A stretch of DNA of 64,000 nt from Spirogloea muscicola (Eukaryota; Streptophyta; Zygnematophyceae; Spirogloeales; Spirogloeaceae), in the NCBI GenBank assembly GCA_009602725.1, contig WELB01000003.1:718673-782672 (forward strand), in the 5' to 3' direction. The notes below the pieces were generated by a model that worked only from the letters and a program-made list of their open reading frames with translations, was not told where the DNA came from and searched no databases. The first letter of the stretch is position 1, and every line of letters starts with the position of its first letter. A program made the translations under genes and the position numbers. Below, piece by piece: positions 1 through 11,452 of this stretch.

Positions 1-58
1 AGCGGCGAGGCCGCTGCCGGCTCCGGCAGGCGTCTTCCCCCGCGGCTGCGCGCATGAC

Positions 59-213
59 ATGGCCGCCCTCTGCGACCTGCTGCCGGCGGCCGCCGCCGCC
101 GCCGCAGACTCGGCAGGCCTGGACCCCATATCGATCGCCTCTCAGAGCTTCGTGATCAAGCCCCGCCCCGTCCCCATCCTGCTGCCGCCTCCGAAGAGCC
201 GGATGAGAGCCAC

Positions 214-244
<31 letters not shown>

Positions 245-2600
245 AGCCATTGCCAGCCGCTCGAGCAGTGCCAAGCCGGCTGCAGCATCTCCACGCTGAT
301 CACGCCGCGGCCACCGTGCGGCCCCCAGGCCTGGGTGCTGCCGCACGTCGCCGACGAGGAGGTGCCCGCTTCCCTGCGTTCTCCGCATGTGCATGAGGAT
401 GCGGCAAGGCCGGGGCGAGGCCTCCAGGACCAAGCAGCGGTCCTGTGGCCGATCCCAGAGGAGCCCGCGCTGGCCGCTGCATGCAACGACAGCGTCGCCG
501 CTGACTCGGTCTCGTGGCCGGCCGTCTGGGAGCTGCCGCGGTCGGGCATCGTTGGCGGCATACTGGCCAACCTTCTGAAGGTGCACGTGCGCAAGCAGGT
601 GCGCTGGTGGAGAGTTTTGCGATCAGGCTCCGGTGACTATCTGCTACAGTAACTCACATCACAGAGCATGTACGTGTATCACGGACAAGTCTTGTGTACA
701 GTATGATCATGGTAATGAATTGGATACAACATGATAAAATTGACGACTGTGGTAATGATATTGGCTATAGTTTGCGCTCCTCTTGTAAAGCCGTCATCCA
801 TATAGCAGCGTCTCAGTGGCTGCCCTGGCTGTTACTGCCGCAGCTGGACTACGTGCACAGGCTGGACGTTTCAATAGGCGGGAAGAGCTGGGAGCTCCTG
901 CGCGGCCGCGCCGCACACTTCCAGCTTCGCATGCTGGACGCCTCCTTTGAGGTACACACCGAGCAATCACCACGCCAGGTGACGAGGCGCTTGATCACTC
1001 AATGCTGCATGTTTTCATGTTGTCAAGCATGTCTTGAAGTTGACGTCAACAGCAGATTCTGCAGATGAGGACGCTGAGGATCGGGGTCGGCATGTGTTCT
1101 CTCCTTGCTTTGGCCTTCAAAGCGGCCTCCTTTAAGGGGAGCTAGCGACGTGTTGTTGCTGCAGGGCGCAGCAGCAGCTGAGTGCCTCGTGAGGACGCTT
1201 CCAGGCGTGCACGTCGAGTGCAACTCGGGGCATGCTCGGCATGTCAGCGGCAGGTCAGCCTGGCACCTGATTGCCAGCAAAGGCCACCAAGCGATATGAT
1301 TCGAACCAGATGGGATCAGATTAACAATCGAATACATGCAGATCAAGAATAGTTTGGACCCAGTTGCAGCTACAATAGAGCCACGACTTCGTAAGTAATG
1401 CGTGCATTGAAGTTGCAGGCTGCTGAAGAAGCCTGTGCCAATCGAGGCCTTCGTCTGCGTCAAGGAGGAAGACTTCAACCGCAAGTAAGTCAGACCCTTG
1501 CCACAAGAGCTGGGGCCTTGCTTGGCCTGCCGCTTGCCACCTGCGCAGCCGAGCAGCGCTGCGCAAGGCTATTCGCATCAACGCGGCGAGCTTGCTCTGA
1601 GCTGTTCTGCTTGCATTTCTCCATCCGTTTCCCACGTGGATAATGGGCAACAGACTGCAAGCCAACTGAATTTTCCCTAGCCGGATGCACGTCCTTGTTT
1701 TGCATCACCATCACAGCTCACAAAGCTGCATTGTAACGAAGTTACATTTCATCAAAGTATGACTTGGGACTCTGCGGTTTGAGAGCATAGTACCGGCTGG
1801 GAGGGTGGCCAGGGAGCTGACATAGCTGGCTGATCCCAGCCAGTGGGCTCTGCTATGACAGTCTGAGGACGTCGGAGCTGCTCAAGGGCCTCCTCGCCGA
1901 TTTTTGGCATTTCCGGTTGCAGACTGCAGCTGCAGGTCTGTTGCTGAGCCTGCGACCACAATGTACAAGGCGCTTCACGAGGCGACCTACTCTTGGCAGA
2001 TCTGATGCTCACATATTTGCCTGCAACAGACAAAATCCAATGGGCAAGTACGAAGCCGCTGCCGAAGTTACACGCGGAGGTCCTTGACGGCGTTGTGCTG
2101 CTCAAGGAGGCGCCAAGAAACCAGCTGCTGACGTCGAAGGTCGTGGCAGCGTTCAAGGTGTCAGTGGGCAAGCTGGACAGCACGCTCGTCATGACAGAGA
2201 TCGAGTGGCCCCCGGCAGCGAGCACGCCCAAAACCCTGCATGGTCAGTTTCTGGCCCCTTGGGGTTCGGGCTTATGTTGGCCACCACTTCGTCAAGGAGC
2301 TCAGTTGATCAGCTTCTCTACTGTTGCTCCCATGCGAGGCCTTCAGGCTGCACCTGTAATTGGGGGATCAGCTGAATCTCCCGATAGTCTGCATGCTCCA
2401 TTCAGCACTTCCGACCTGAGTGCTTCATGCGCGGCTTCGCTGATGCTCTTTTGCAAGCTCAGGTGACAAGCAAGTCGCAGATGGTTCAAACGTGGCGCCT
2501 TCTCGGCCCCTGTGGGTTGCCTCCCTTGACCTGCCGCCAGGAGCCTCATATGTCTCCTTCAAAGTTACAACGGGCCGGCTCGAGACGCATGTACGCTTGA
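59..2600 (+). CDS. Unrecognised multi-exon protein with Ala-rich N-terminus
   Basis: I do not recognise this gene. The proposed start at 59 opens a first exon rich in alanine (GCC runs near 88-110 and 208-242) that contains the segment SQSFVIKPRPVPILLPPPKS and ends at about 597 in LLKVHVRKQ before a GTGCGC donor. Later exons can be traced by splice sites: about 850-951 (LDVSIGGKSWELL), about 1165-1242 (ECLVRTLPGVHVECNSGHA), 1420-1484 (KKPVPIEAFVCVKEEDFNRK, then GTAAGT), about 1995-2243 (PLPKLHAEVLDGVVLLKEAP) and 2466-2589 (PLWVASLDLPPGASYVSFKV). The last exon, with W, an SLDLPPG turn and a beta-strand-like end, faintly resembles a starch-binding CBM20 fold, but the match is too weak to name. 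The true 3' end was not found and may lie past 2600. Confidence 0.45.
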
Positions 2601-3295
2601 ATCTGGAACTTTAGTATTCAAATACCACAAAACCATCAGGATCAGGGGCCTCGATTTGGCCAGATTTCCATAGGCGTCCCTCTCACCCCACAATCTCAGT
2701 AGCTGCACAAGCCGCATGTCCACTTGGACTCCTCTCTTCATTGCAAGCTCTGTGGGGAGAATGAATGACAAGGTCTGTATGAGCACAACTCAGGAGCAAT
2801 CTCATCATTATTGCTCATTCGAGGCCAGATGACTTTGCGCTCTTTAATAGTACCCGCGCCTACCTGAGGCTCCAATCGACAAACCTATCATTTGCCGGAG
2901 CCCTCGTTGTCAAGATATACAGATGCTATGTGGCAGCCGCTATTCAATCACGGCTCAACCCAGAGAGTGCCAATGCTGGCATGCAATCAGAGTGTCTCAG
3001 CTTCTGCTGGAGATCTTGTGGATCAATCCATCAGAACTTAGGATTCTCTCAATACACGCCACATGCGGCACGCTGCAAACAGCCGACAGCTGAAGCCTGC
3101 AGCACTCGCTGCTGGCGGTGGCTGGAAGCCTCGATGTCAAGCGTCCAGGCTGCTAAGGCCGGAGCTTCAGAGTGCACCACGCTGTAGAAAGCCCTCTTGC
3201 CAGCGTCTCTGGTGGCTTGACAAATCGTCTTCAGCTTGGGATAGAGTGGAGGTGAGCTGCCGCCGCAGCTATGATACAGAGGCCCCTTGCCGTGC
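2601..3295. other. Spacer with no recognised gene
   Basis: This stretch lies between the last traced exon of the first gene and the stop codon of the RING-H2 gene. It may hold further exons or the 3' untranslated regions of both convergent genes. I see no repeat or RNA gene in it. Confidence 0.4.
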
Positions 3296-5056
3296 TCAGG
3301 CTGTCACGAGCTCTGCAGGCTGGTCAATGTCAACGCCGCAGCTGCCGCTGGCCCCTGGGCTGCAAGAGCATCCTCTGGTGCAGCAGCAGACAGCCTCCAA
3401 AGGTGGCGGCATCGATGCTCCTGCACTGGCTGCGCTGATTGCAGGTTGCGCTGGCTCTTTGACCGATCCTGTCGCAACTCCGAGGCTGACAATATGCGCG
3501 CGGAGCCCGCCAGTGGAGACTGAGCCAACATGGAGGCGGCCGCTGGGCAGGTCCTCGCTCGCGGTATTCGCAGCATTCACGGCCACCAGGGCAATGCTCG
3601 TCGACGGGCCTGAGGGTGGGCCTGCTGCAAGCGGCGGGGCTGCCGCTGCTGGACTGCCGTCCAGGGCCGCTGCGGAAGACCTTGAGCCGCCAGCTCCCCC
3701 ACCATTCCCTCCGACGGCGGCGGCGGCGGCAGAGGCAGCGGCGGCGAGCGAGGCGCGGCAAAGCGGGCAGGTGGCTTCGCGGTCGAGCCAGGAGTCGATG
3801 CAGGGCGAGTGGAAGGCGTGCGCGCACTCCGGGAGCTGCGTGAGCTCTTCGGCAGGCCGCAGCTCCGCCAGGCACACCGGGCATAGGGGCGCTTCCTGCT
3901 CGAGGCATCAGTGACAAACATGAATCAGTACGGCCATGGAGTACCAAGTCCATGATACTCCACAACGTATTAAAAGTCACCGAGCTTGCTACCACCAAAA
4001 GACAACATGATGGCCAAGAGCACACCTGGGTGGCGGCTAGCCTCGCAAGGAGCGCGCTGCCCGATGAACGGATGAGGATGCCATCACGGAGCGACCGAGG
4101 GAGGCCCTTTGCCGGCTCGTCGCCACCAGCACCGTCTAGCACAATTGACACGGGCAGCATCGGCCGCCGCCGCAGCCGCCGCCGCGGGCAAAACCACCGC
4201 TGCCTGCCAAGCGAGGCGCCGCTGGCTATGTCAGCGGGCTTCATTGACGGTCAGCCCAGCAGATCGTGGCTGGCACATGGGCCCCAGCCGCTATCGGCAA
4301 ACGCTTAAGCGGCAAAGGCAGGGACGCCGGCGCCCGCGAGCGGGGCACCTGCATCTGCCGCAGCAATCAATCAAGCAGATGCGAGGATAAGGTGAAATCC
4401 TCAATACCAGCTTGTCACTGGAGCCTCGACTGCCATCGTGGCTCCTCCTGCAGCCGGCCTCAACCTGCGCAACACGCGGTGGACAAGCCGTGGGGCCAAG
4501 GTGCAACGCGCTTCTGCTTGCGATGCCCTAGGGCAGACGGCTTCTGCCCTGCCGTGCGGTAGCAGCGCCAGGCAGGAGGCGCACACTCCTCTCTACCCCC
4601 CAACCTCCCCTCCCTTCCTCCCTCACTACCTCCCTCTCTTTCTAGTGTGAACTTCATAACTGCCAATGCAGCTGCCACTGACCGTCTGCACTTCCAAACA
4701 TCCCCATCTCATCCCCCAATCTCCATCTCCGGAGATGGGTCCCAAGGAGCAGCGCCCAGAACATGCGCCGCCTGCCAGGATTCAGCAAGCCAGCAGCGCA
4801 GCAGCGCAGAGCATGCAGGCTGGTCGAGTGGGCCGCCGCCGCCGCCGCCATCTGGGGCCCCACCATTGGGGAGACAGCCGGAGGCGGAGGGGAATAGTCC
4901 CACCTGCGCGCACGCTGGGCGTAGCACCACGCGAAGAGGATGGTGTTGACGACCAAGGCCGCCGGGACGACCGCGAACCGCACCCACATTGCAGGCGCCG
5001 CTCCCAAAGCCCCCGCCTTTGCCAGGCACGTCTCGCCGCCAGCGCTAACGAGCTCA

Positions 5057-5100
<44 letters not shown>

Positions 5101-5166
5101 AATGTGCGGGCTGCCGGGCCGCCGCCGTTNCTCCGCCGCCGCCGCCGCCGCCGCCGGCGTAGGCAC
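3296..5166 (-). CDS. ATL-like membrane RING-H2 E3 ubiquitin ligase
   Basis: Probable E3 ubiquitin ligase anchored in a membrane. The exon covering about 3740-3900 encodes a complete RING-H2 finger: CPVC, then [14 protein letters not shown], then CPLC (C-x2-C, C-x-H-x2-H-x2-C, C-P-x-C). The proline after the last cysteine pair and the W in DSWL are typical of E2-binding fingers. Near 4850-4990 the same strand encodes a hydrophobic segment ([20 protein letters not shown]) followed by basic residues, which looks like a single membrane span with a cytosolic tail. A middle exon at about 4030-4240 carries [12 protein letters not shown], placed where ATL proteins have their GLD motif. The order membrane segment, linker, RING is that of the plant ATL family. 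The N-terminus runs through a long alanine-coding GCC repeat with one undetermined base at 5130, so the start (about 5166) is uncertain. The C-terminal tail is low-complexity Ala/Gly/Ser. Substrate unknown. Confidence 0.72.
5040..5157. repeat. (GCC)n trinucleotide repeat with ambiguous base
   Basis: Long CCG/GCC run in the first exon of the RING-H2 gene, broken by one N at 5130. On the coding strand it reads as poly-alanine. The N suggests that the assembly could not settle the repeat length. Confidence 0.85.
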
Positions 5167-5481
5167 CGGAATCTTGGGGAGGGGGGGAGGAGGGCGGGGG
5201 GGAGTTGCAGGAGAGGGCGGCCCGGGGGGCAGAACAAGGAGGAATGCGGCTGCCGATGAATAGTTAGCGGCTTCTAAAGCGAGCCAAGTGCATACAGAGG
5301 GACGTTCGTGACGATGTTAGCGGAGCCACAGGCTACTCAGACATGGCGGCTCTTGGTTCACTTTTGCTGACTAGAGAAAGTGGCTCTCCCGAAGCGGGCA
5401 AAGGGCTAGAAGCAGAAGAAAGGGCGCTAAGGGCCTCCAGGGAGCTACTCAGATCTGATGTTGCTCACTCGTGGGTACTGA

Positions 5482-6383
5482 GCTTTCCTCTGCATCGTTT
5501 CTGTGTTCGGCAGTATGTTGTAGTGTAGTCCTTTCTCCGGCTCCTCTTGCTTTGGCTTTGGACACTGTCCATTCTTTTTTTGGGCTGGCTTGGCCAGCCC
5601 CTCTTTTCTATGGGCGCGCTCTTCTCCCGGCCACCGCCCTCTACTGGTATTGAGCGCACACTCGCGGAAGTCACGGAGAGTAGAATCGTGCTCTTTCCGG
5701 CAGCTAGTCTGTCGGGTTTGAGGCTCCTCACTCGTAACTACTGAGTGGCCCATCCTCCCCCGTTCTGACATAGCGTCTTCAGGCCCCTTTGTAGCTGCTT
5801 AGCGCTTCTTAGCGCCCCTCCATCATTTGGCCGCTTCGAATCTTTGTCAATTCTTTTTCGGGCTGGCTTTTCACAGCCCTTGCCCCCATTAAGAGTGCCA
5901 GTTTCCTCTTTACGACTCTTCCTACTCCGACTCTTTTAGGGCGTCGCTTTTCCGCCCCTCTAGTTGTTCTGATCTGCAATTTGCTAATTGAAGATTATTG
6001 AGCGGCCCACTTGCAGAAGTCACGGAGAATAGTATCCTGCGTCTTGCGCTTTGCGGCCCCTTTCAGACCTTGTACAAATCTTTGGGTCTGGCCTCTCACA
6101 GCCATTGTTCACGCTGGAAGAGAGCTGTTTCTTCTAGTAGAAGCAAGCGCGGCCAGATTAGCCGGTGGCTGGGAGAGGCCAGCCCACAGAAATGGACAAG
6201 GTCTGAAGGAGCCGGAGTGCGAAGGACTGAGACAAGAGAAGTGCGCGCCCATAGAGAAGAGGGGCTGGCAAAGCCAGCCCAAAAAAGAATGGACAATGTC
6301 CAAAGCCAAAGAAAGAGGAGCCGGAGAAAGGACTACACTACACAACACTGCAGAACACAGAAACGATGCAGAGGGAAGAGACA
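5482..6383. mobile_element. Foldback (inverted-repeat) element 1
   Basis: Positions 5482-5620 reappear as the reverse complement at about 6243-6383, by eye near 90% identical over about 140 bp, with a spacer of about 620 bp. Each arm contains the near-perfect hairpin core GGGCTGGC-TT(T)-GCCAGCCC (5582-5600 and 6262-6280) and the flank CTTTGGCTTTGGACA. The spacer holds two further relatives of the core (5860-5879 and about 6084-6103). No transposase is visible, so a non-autonomous foldback or MITE-like element is the best reading. Target-site duplications were not identified. Confidence 0.6.
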
Positions 6384-6399
6384 GCAGCAAGCGGACTCT

Positions 6400-7445
6400 C
6401 AGTAACCTAACCTTCTGGTTAGTACCCCGGTGTCAGCAATCAAGAGCCAGATTCGGGGAGAGGAGGGGGGGAGGAGGGAGGTTGCAGGGAGGTGGAGCAA
6501 CCGGCCGCCGAGAAAGGGCCCCCGCCACTCCGCGGGCGCCACGTGGCGTGGCGGCGGGCCGCGATCTTGCCGCCGCCGATTCTTGGAAGCGTCTTCCCAT
6601 GGTCAACGCCTCCCACGCTGAAAAAAAAAAAACCGCCGGGCCGACGGCGGACGCCGCGGTGAAAGTTGGCAGGGTTTTGCCAGCCCGAAAGGTCTTCGGG
6701 AATGGAAGGGGTAAGATCATCCTGTGCTGGAACTCTGGGCAGGCAAATGCTCGAATCTACGTTTCACGATGTGGCGACCATGGAGAAGAGGAAGGAAGCA
6801 TCCCCACAAGAAGGGGGCGGCGGCGGTGAATGGCAGAATGACGGGAGGGAGCAGCACGAGTCGGCATTCCGGAGGGCAGGGTAAGCCGACCTCAGATGCG
6901 CGGCAGCAGCGCATCATTCGGACCTTTGTCTGTTCCTGGGCTCGAACAGCAGTCGCCTCATTCTGGAGAAGCTGCTTCTTCTCCTGCTGCTACGTTCTCC
7001 TACCCGTTCTCCGAGCCATTAACCACTTATTTCTCCTTACCTGGATCCTATACACGCTAGCAAGACATGGTACGCACGCTTCTGCCAACAGGGATGGGGA
7101 TGAATCTTGATCGGACCGCTTGAAGATTGCCCGACAGTATCAAGCAAGTGATTACCAAAGATACAAGATGGTTTCCGCAGTAGTAGGCACAGCAAGCCAA
7201 GTAGGTCAAGAGGCTGTACGTTGATTCATTGACGAAGGCAAACGTGTATAGCACCATGAACAGCAATCCACTTGATATTGAGCTTGTTAGTCAATGACAT
7301 CCATATAATCAGAGACATTACCAGGCGACAAAGTACATGTGGAGCGACAGCTAAGTGCTTAAGGTTGTAATCCTGTGTACACCTGTGCTAAGAATGACAG
7401 GATACAAAAGAGTAGATTGTACTCGGCATTGTTGAGATTCTGCAC
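6400..7445. other. Intergenic, no gene seen
   Basis: This stretch contains a run of 11 or more A residues near 6621 and GC-rich patches around 6540-6660, but no reading frame with family features. The part nearest 7445 is probably the 3' untranslated region of the APD-type ligase on the minus strand. Confidence 0.45.
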
Positions 7446-10400
7446 CTAGCTATCATAGACGCGCAGTACTTGACGAATCCTACTCCGGCAGATCGGACAT
7501 TGGGAGCTCTTCTCCTGGGCCAACCTGTGCGCATATCACTCGAAAAACGGGGTCAACTCAAGAGGTCATCTAATAACATGTCAAGTGGGGAAAAGTAGTG
7601 CTTCAACTTAGTGAATGTCAAGAATCCCTTGTATGCCGTGTATTGACATGCTATGACTCAGCATAACTGGAGATGCAAGCTAGAAGAGCAAAATGCTCAA
7701 AGCATACTTCCATAATGCTAAGGATCCAATTCATGCGCACCTGACACCACAGGCATAGCAGGTTGCTCTGTGACCACAGGGATCAAAGATGCAGTCCTTG
7801 GCTGACTCCATGCAGACAGTACAAGTCTCATCTGTTCCACTTTCTTCTGCACTGGAGCGCGCACCCTGACTAAGAGGAGGAGCAGAAGGTGCTGCGGAGA
7901 ACGGAACAGAGGTCGCTTTTGAAGGCTCAACAAAAGGATAACTTCCAGGAACACTGCCTTGTGGCTCCTTGGCCCGTTTGTCAGGCCGCTCCTGATGAGC
8001 AACGCTCCACGGAAGATGCTGCTCTCTGGCATCTATGTCAGAGTGAGCCCAGGGTGCACCGCTCGACGGCAGCAGCAAGTCCTGCTCCCATGCCGTCACG
8101 CTTTGGCGGTAACCAAACCATGCATCAATGAGGAAGGTGATGAAGATAGTGAGCCCTGTGCAGGGTTGCCAACAAAACATGTGCTCAACGTCAGATGAAG
8201 CCGACAAACTTAAGTGCACAGAAAAAATACCATGTGATTGTTATGTGCAAAAGTCAAGGTAAATTGAGTCAAGTGAAGTTTGATGGAAGGTGCAAGCAAA
8301 CTGCCTCCCACTGCATAGACGTTAGAGCAGGAAAATAGCCTATAGAGTCATCACATTTCCTTGCTGCACAAAGCAAATAGCTGCCTGCCTTGCATAGACG
8401 CCATTGCAGGAGAAAGGGCACTTGCCAATGAGGAGCAGGTAAGCGAGCCAGCGAGGCTTGTAGCTCACACGCACCGGCCAGACCCCCTATGAGGAGAAGC
8501 CAGCAGAAAATTGAATCAACAGGCTAATGTCCATCTCACTAAACATCTGATGATAAGATCAAACCCCTTAAACCGCAGATTTCAGAGAATGAAGTCATGG
8601 CAAGGCATAAGAATAAAAGTAACAATAGCTCCATCTTTTGACTGCTTAGAAACGGACAGACTAAGCCAGGGAATATTAGCATCTTCTACCCATCTGTGTT
8701 TACCTATATTCCGTGCTGGCGTAACTTTTATAGCTCTCAAATCAACACTAAGGATTTATGACCAGCTGCAATTTGTGCTTGTACCTCTATATCTCCAGTG
8801 GTGATGACTGCTGCGCCACCGTGTAACAAGGGCAGTTCAACTCGACAGCTTTGCCTTGGTGGCATTGAGCAACTTGTGATGCGGCCGGACTGGTCATAGG
8901 TCCTACTCCGCACAGACATGTCTACCTGCATCTGTGATGATGACGTACGGATATGTCCACAGCATCAAAGTGACCGTCGCTGATGCTGACGCAGCAAGTG
9001 CAGCATATGTCTTTGAGGCTGACCACTCTGCCAGGAAATATAGCACATGCCAAATTACACGTGATGAGGGTATGGAAGATACCTTGTTAGTGTTGCGCTG
9101 AAAGTTCCCAAAGGCAAAGAAGTAATCTCCATTCTGATGTGCCACAAACGTGACTGTTGAAGACCCTGTAGATGAGGGAAGGAAGGGAAGGAAAGTCGAC
9201 AATCGACCATCATTAGCAACTGGCTGGTAGTTTATGATCAAAATGCAGACAAAGGCATGCATAAGGTACAGCACATGACAAGGCATTGTCTCACCTGAGA
9301 ATATATATGTTGACAGCATAGGTAACACTACAGGGCCAGAAGGGCAAGGCATACCAACGATTCTCTCGCTGTGAAGATACTCGCGGAAGCTGATTGGACG
9401 TGCTTTCCATGACTGCAGCTGCTCCTTACCTGGAAAGAAGGAGAGACAGATGGGAGCTTGACAGTGACGAGTCATGGATATTCTTTGAGTTGAAGCGTCA
9501 CATGGCAAGTCTGTACAACATATCATGCAAACCAGGAAGGAAAAATATAAATTGTATAGCTATTAACGATGCAGGAGGAAGTTGCTCAACAATGAGTACC
9601 AAATGACTTGGAAGAAGTATCGACTGAATACCCAAGCCAACAGCATAGACAGTCAGGAGAGAGAAGAAGCACTAGAGCTCACCCCTGATGATGTACAAGT
9701 AAATTGGCCTATCACTGTAGACATCCACATCCAATTGAACAGATGAGCCCTTAATAAGCCACAAAGCCCATGTCTGCAGCACATATCCAATCAATGGCCC
9801 CTAGCTTTTAGGCAGATGCCACCGCTATCAAGTCCTGAAACAATTTGCATAAGCGCCATAGTCCACTTGCTTGGGCACAAAAAGAAAGGTGCTAGCTCTC
9901 TCCTAAGAGAGCTGTGTCATATGCAAATTTCCAGTTACTCCAAGAGCATGCGCACCTGATACCCTTGTCCTCTTAGTTGGACATCCTTGTGACTATGCTT
10001 CCAGACTCTGAAACCATCAAGAGGAGGAGTCCTTCTGAAGCTGTTAACATTGCAGCCATCCCCCACACTGCTGATATCCCCATGATTCACCTGGAATTCC
10101 ACAAGAGCAATTGCAAGTTGTGTGATCTGCTCCACGAGTCACACTTCTCCAAGATCACAGGCCTTCTTTCTGTAGATTGTCATCACAGTCGTCCAAATAA
10201 TCATCACACAGCAGACAGACATAGCACTTGCCTGAAGTGCCTTGACAAAGAATGACGATGCTTGGATAAGACGTGACTCGTACTGTCCCAGGTCAAGGTC
10301 TTCACTTGAGTACACGCCAAATAGGAGCCACACAGCAACTGCACCCCCAGAACAACAATTCCCACAGGTCCTGATTCATAGATCTTAAATTGCTTGAATT

Positions 10401-11352
10401 GCTTGAATTGCTTAAATTGCTTCCACCCACGAGTAGCACGTCTGCCATATGAAAGTCACTAGTCAACTTTCCAGCTAGGCAACTCCCTTGATAAAGAAGA
10501 GGCAACCACCAAGAAGCCTGTTCTGCTCACCAAAGCACACAAGGATGTTGGAAAAGGTTATAAGTCCACTCCAAGCGGGCTTCCGGGAGACTCTTGTGGG
10601 CCTCTCACGGTATGAGTAACCAAGCTGCCTGGAGTCATCGTGCCGCTCCTCATAGTACGGGTAACCCGTATTGGGGTAGCCTGAAGTGGGGTACGTTTGG
10701 TAGTACTGCTGGCTTGTGGTGCCTCTGTTGAGGAGACTCGCAACAGCAGCCCCTGCTGCAAAGCCCGCGCCGCCTGCTGCTATGGATGGCCACCACGAGC
10801 CTCCCTGAGGCCTCTCAAGTAAGTTGTCAGACACCAATAGACACGACGACTTTAACATACTACTATATCATGGTATATATGACCTATACAGAGCATGGCT
10901 GTTTCATGTAGAACAGCCATGTCAAGAAGAGGCTACTAAGGGCACTGAAGGCACTAATACAAGGTCACCGCTGGTCCGTTTCTGCATGGAGATAACAGCG
11001 TCCAATGGCTGAGCACAGGACGGAAAGCCTAAGTGTCCCACTGCAAGTTAGATATACTGTTAACTAACTTCTCTGCTATACTTCCTCTGGACCTTTCAGG
11101 CACAAAGACGTCAAATCACCAATACAGATATACTCTGCTGCAGTAGCTCCGCACCTCAGGTTGCCTGGCGAAATCGGCGTCGCCGAATTGGCCAGACGCC
11201 CCCGCCGCGCTGTGCTCGTTGCCGAAGCCGTCGTCGCCCCGCGACGCAAATCCTCCCGAGCCGCCGAAGCTGTCGTCATTGCCGCCTGCGCCGCCGCCGC
11301 CGCCGCCGCCGAAATCGTCGGCCCCGAAGGTGCCGCTGTCGCCCTCGCTCAT
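7446..11352 (-). CDS. APD-type transmembrane RING E3 ubiquitin ligase
   Basis: Resembles the plant APD1-4 ligases (Aberrant Pollen Development; DUF4792 plus DUF4793, membrane anchor, C-terminal RING). The start at 11352 gives MSEGDSGTFGADDFGGGG, a Gly-rich N-terminus. An exon at about 10560-10825 is rich in Tyr/Gly. The exon near 10250-10335 encodes WLLFGVYSSEDLDLGQYE followed by SRLIQASSFFVKALQ, the 'LxLGP..SRLIxxSSFFV' block of APD proteins. Next come FRRTPPLDGFRVWKHS (about 10000), a strand-rich exon ending YSDRPIYLYIIRG (about 9690-9770), SWKARPISFREYLHSERIVG (about 9390), YFFAFGNFQRNTNK (about 9090) and SCRVELPLLHGGAAVITTGD (about 8800). Membrane segments lie near 8440-8470 and at the start of the 7731-8219 exon (GLTIFITFLIDAWFG). 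The RING is split: CTVCMESAKDCIFDPCGH with CYACG in one exon and CPICRSRIRQVLRVYDS-stop in the last (7446-7530). Confidence 0.75.
10383..10424. repeat. 10-bp tandem repeat in an intron
   Basis: About four copies of a 10-bp unit of the form ATTGCTTGAA or ATTGCTTAAA, inside an intron of the APD-type gene. Confidence 0.85.
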
Positions 11353-11452
11353 CCCGCCGCCGCAGCAGCAGCTGCGCACACGGCTTGCCTGCCTGCAGCG
11401 CCTGACTCGCAACGCGCTGCGGCTGCTGCGACGGCGGCGGCGGCGGCGGCGN
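11291..11452. repeat. (GCC/CGG)n repeats at the 5' end of the APD-type gene
   Basis: Two CGG-type runs (about 11291-11312 and 11432-11451, the latter ending in an N at 11452) flank the start codon at 11352. The first encodes glycine in the N-terminus and the second lies just upstream of the start. Confidence 0.8.

Noticed and set aside
4654-5263. Several Arg-, Ala- or Pro-rich frames on both strands
   Set aside because: Alternative readings of one GCC repeat; only the minus-strand frame with the membrane segment fits the RING-H2 gene.
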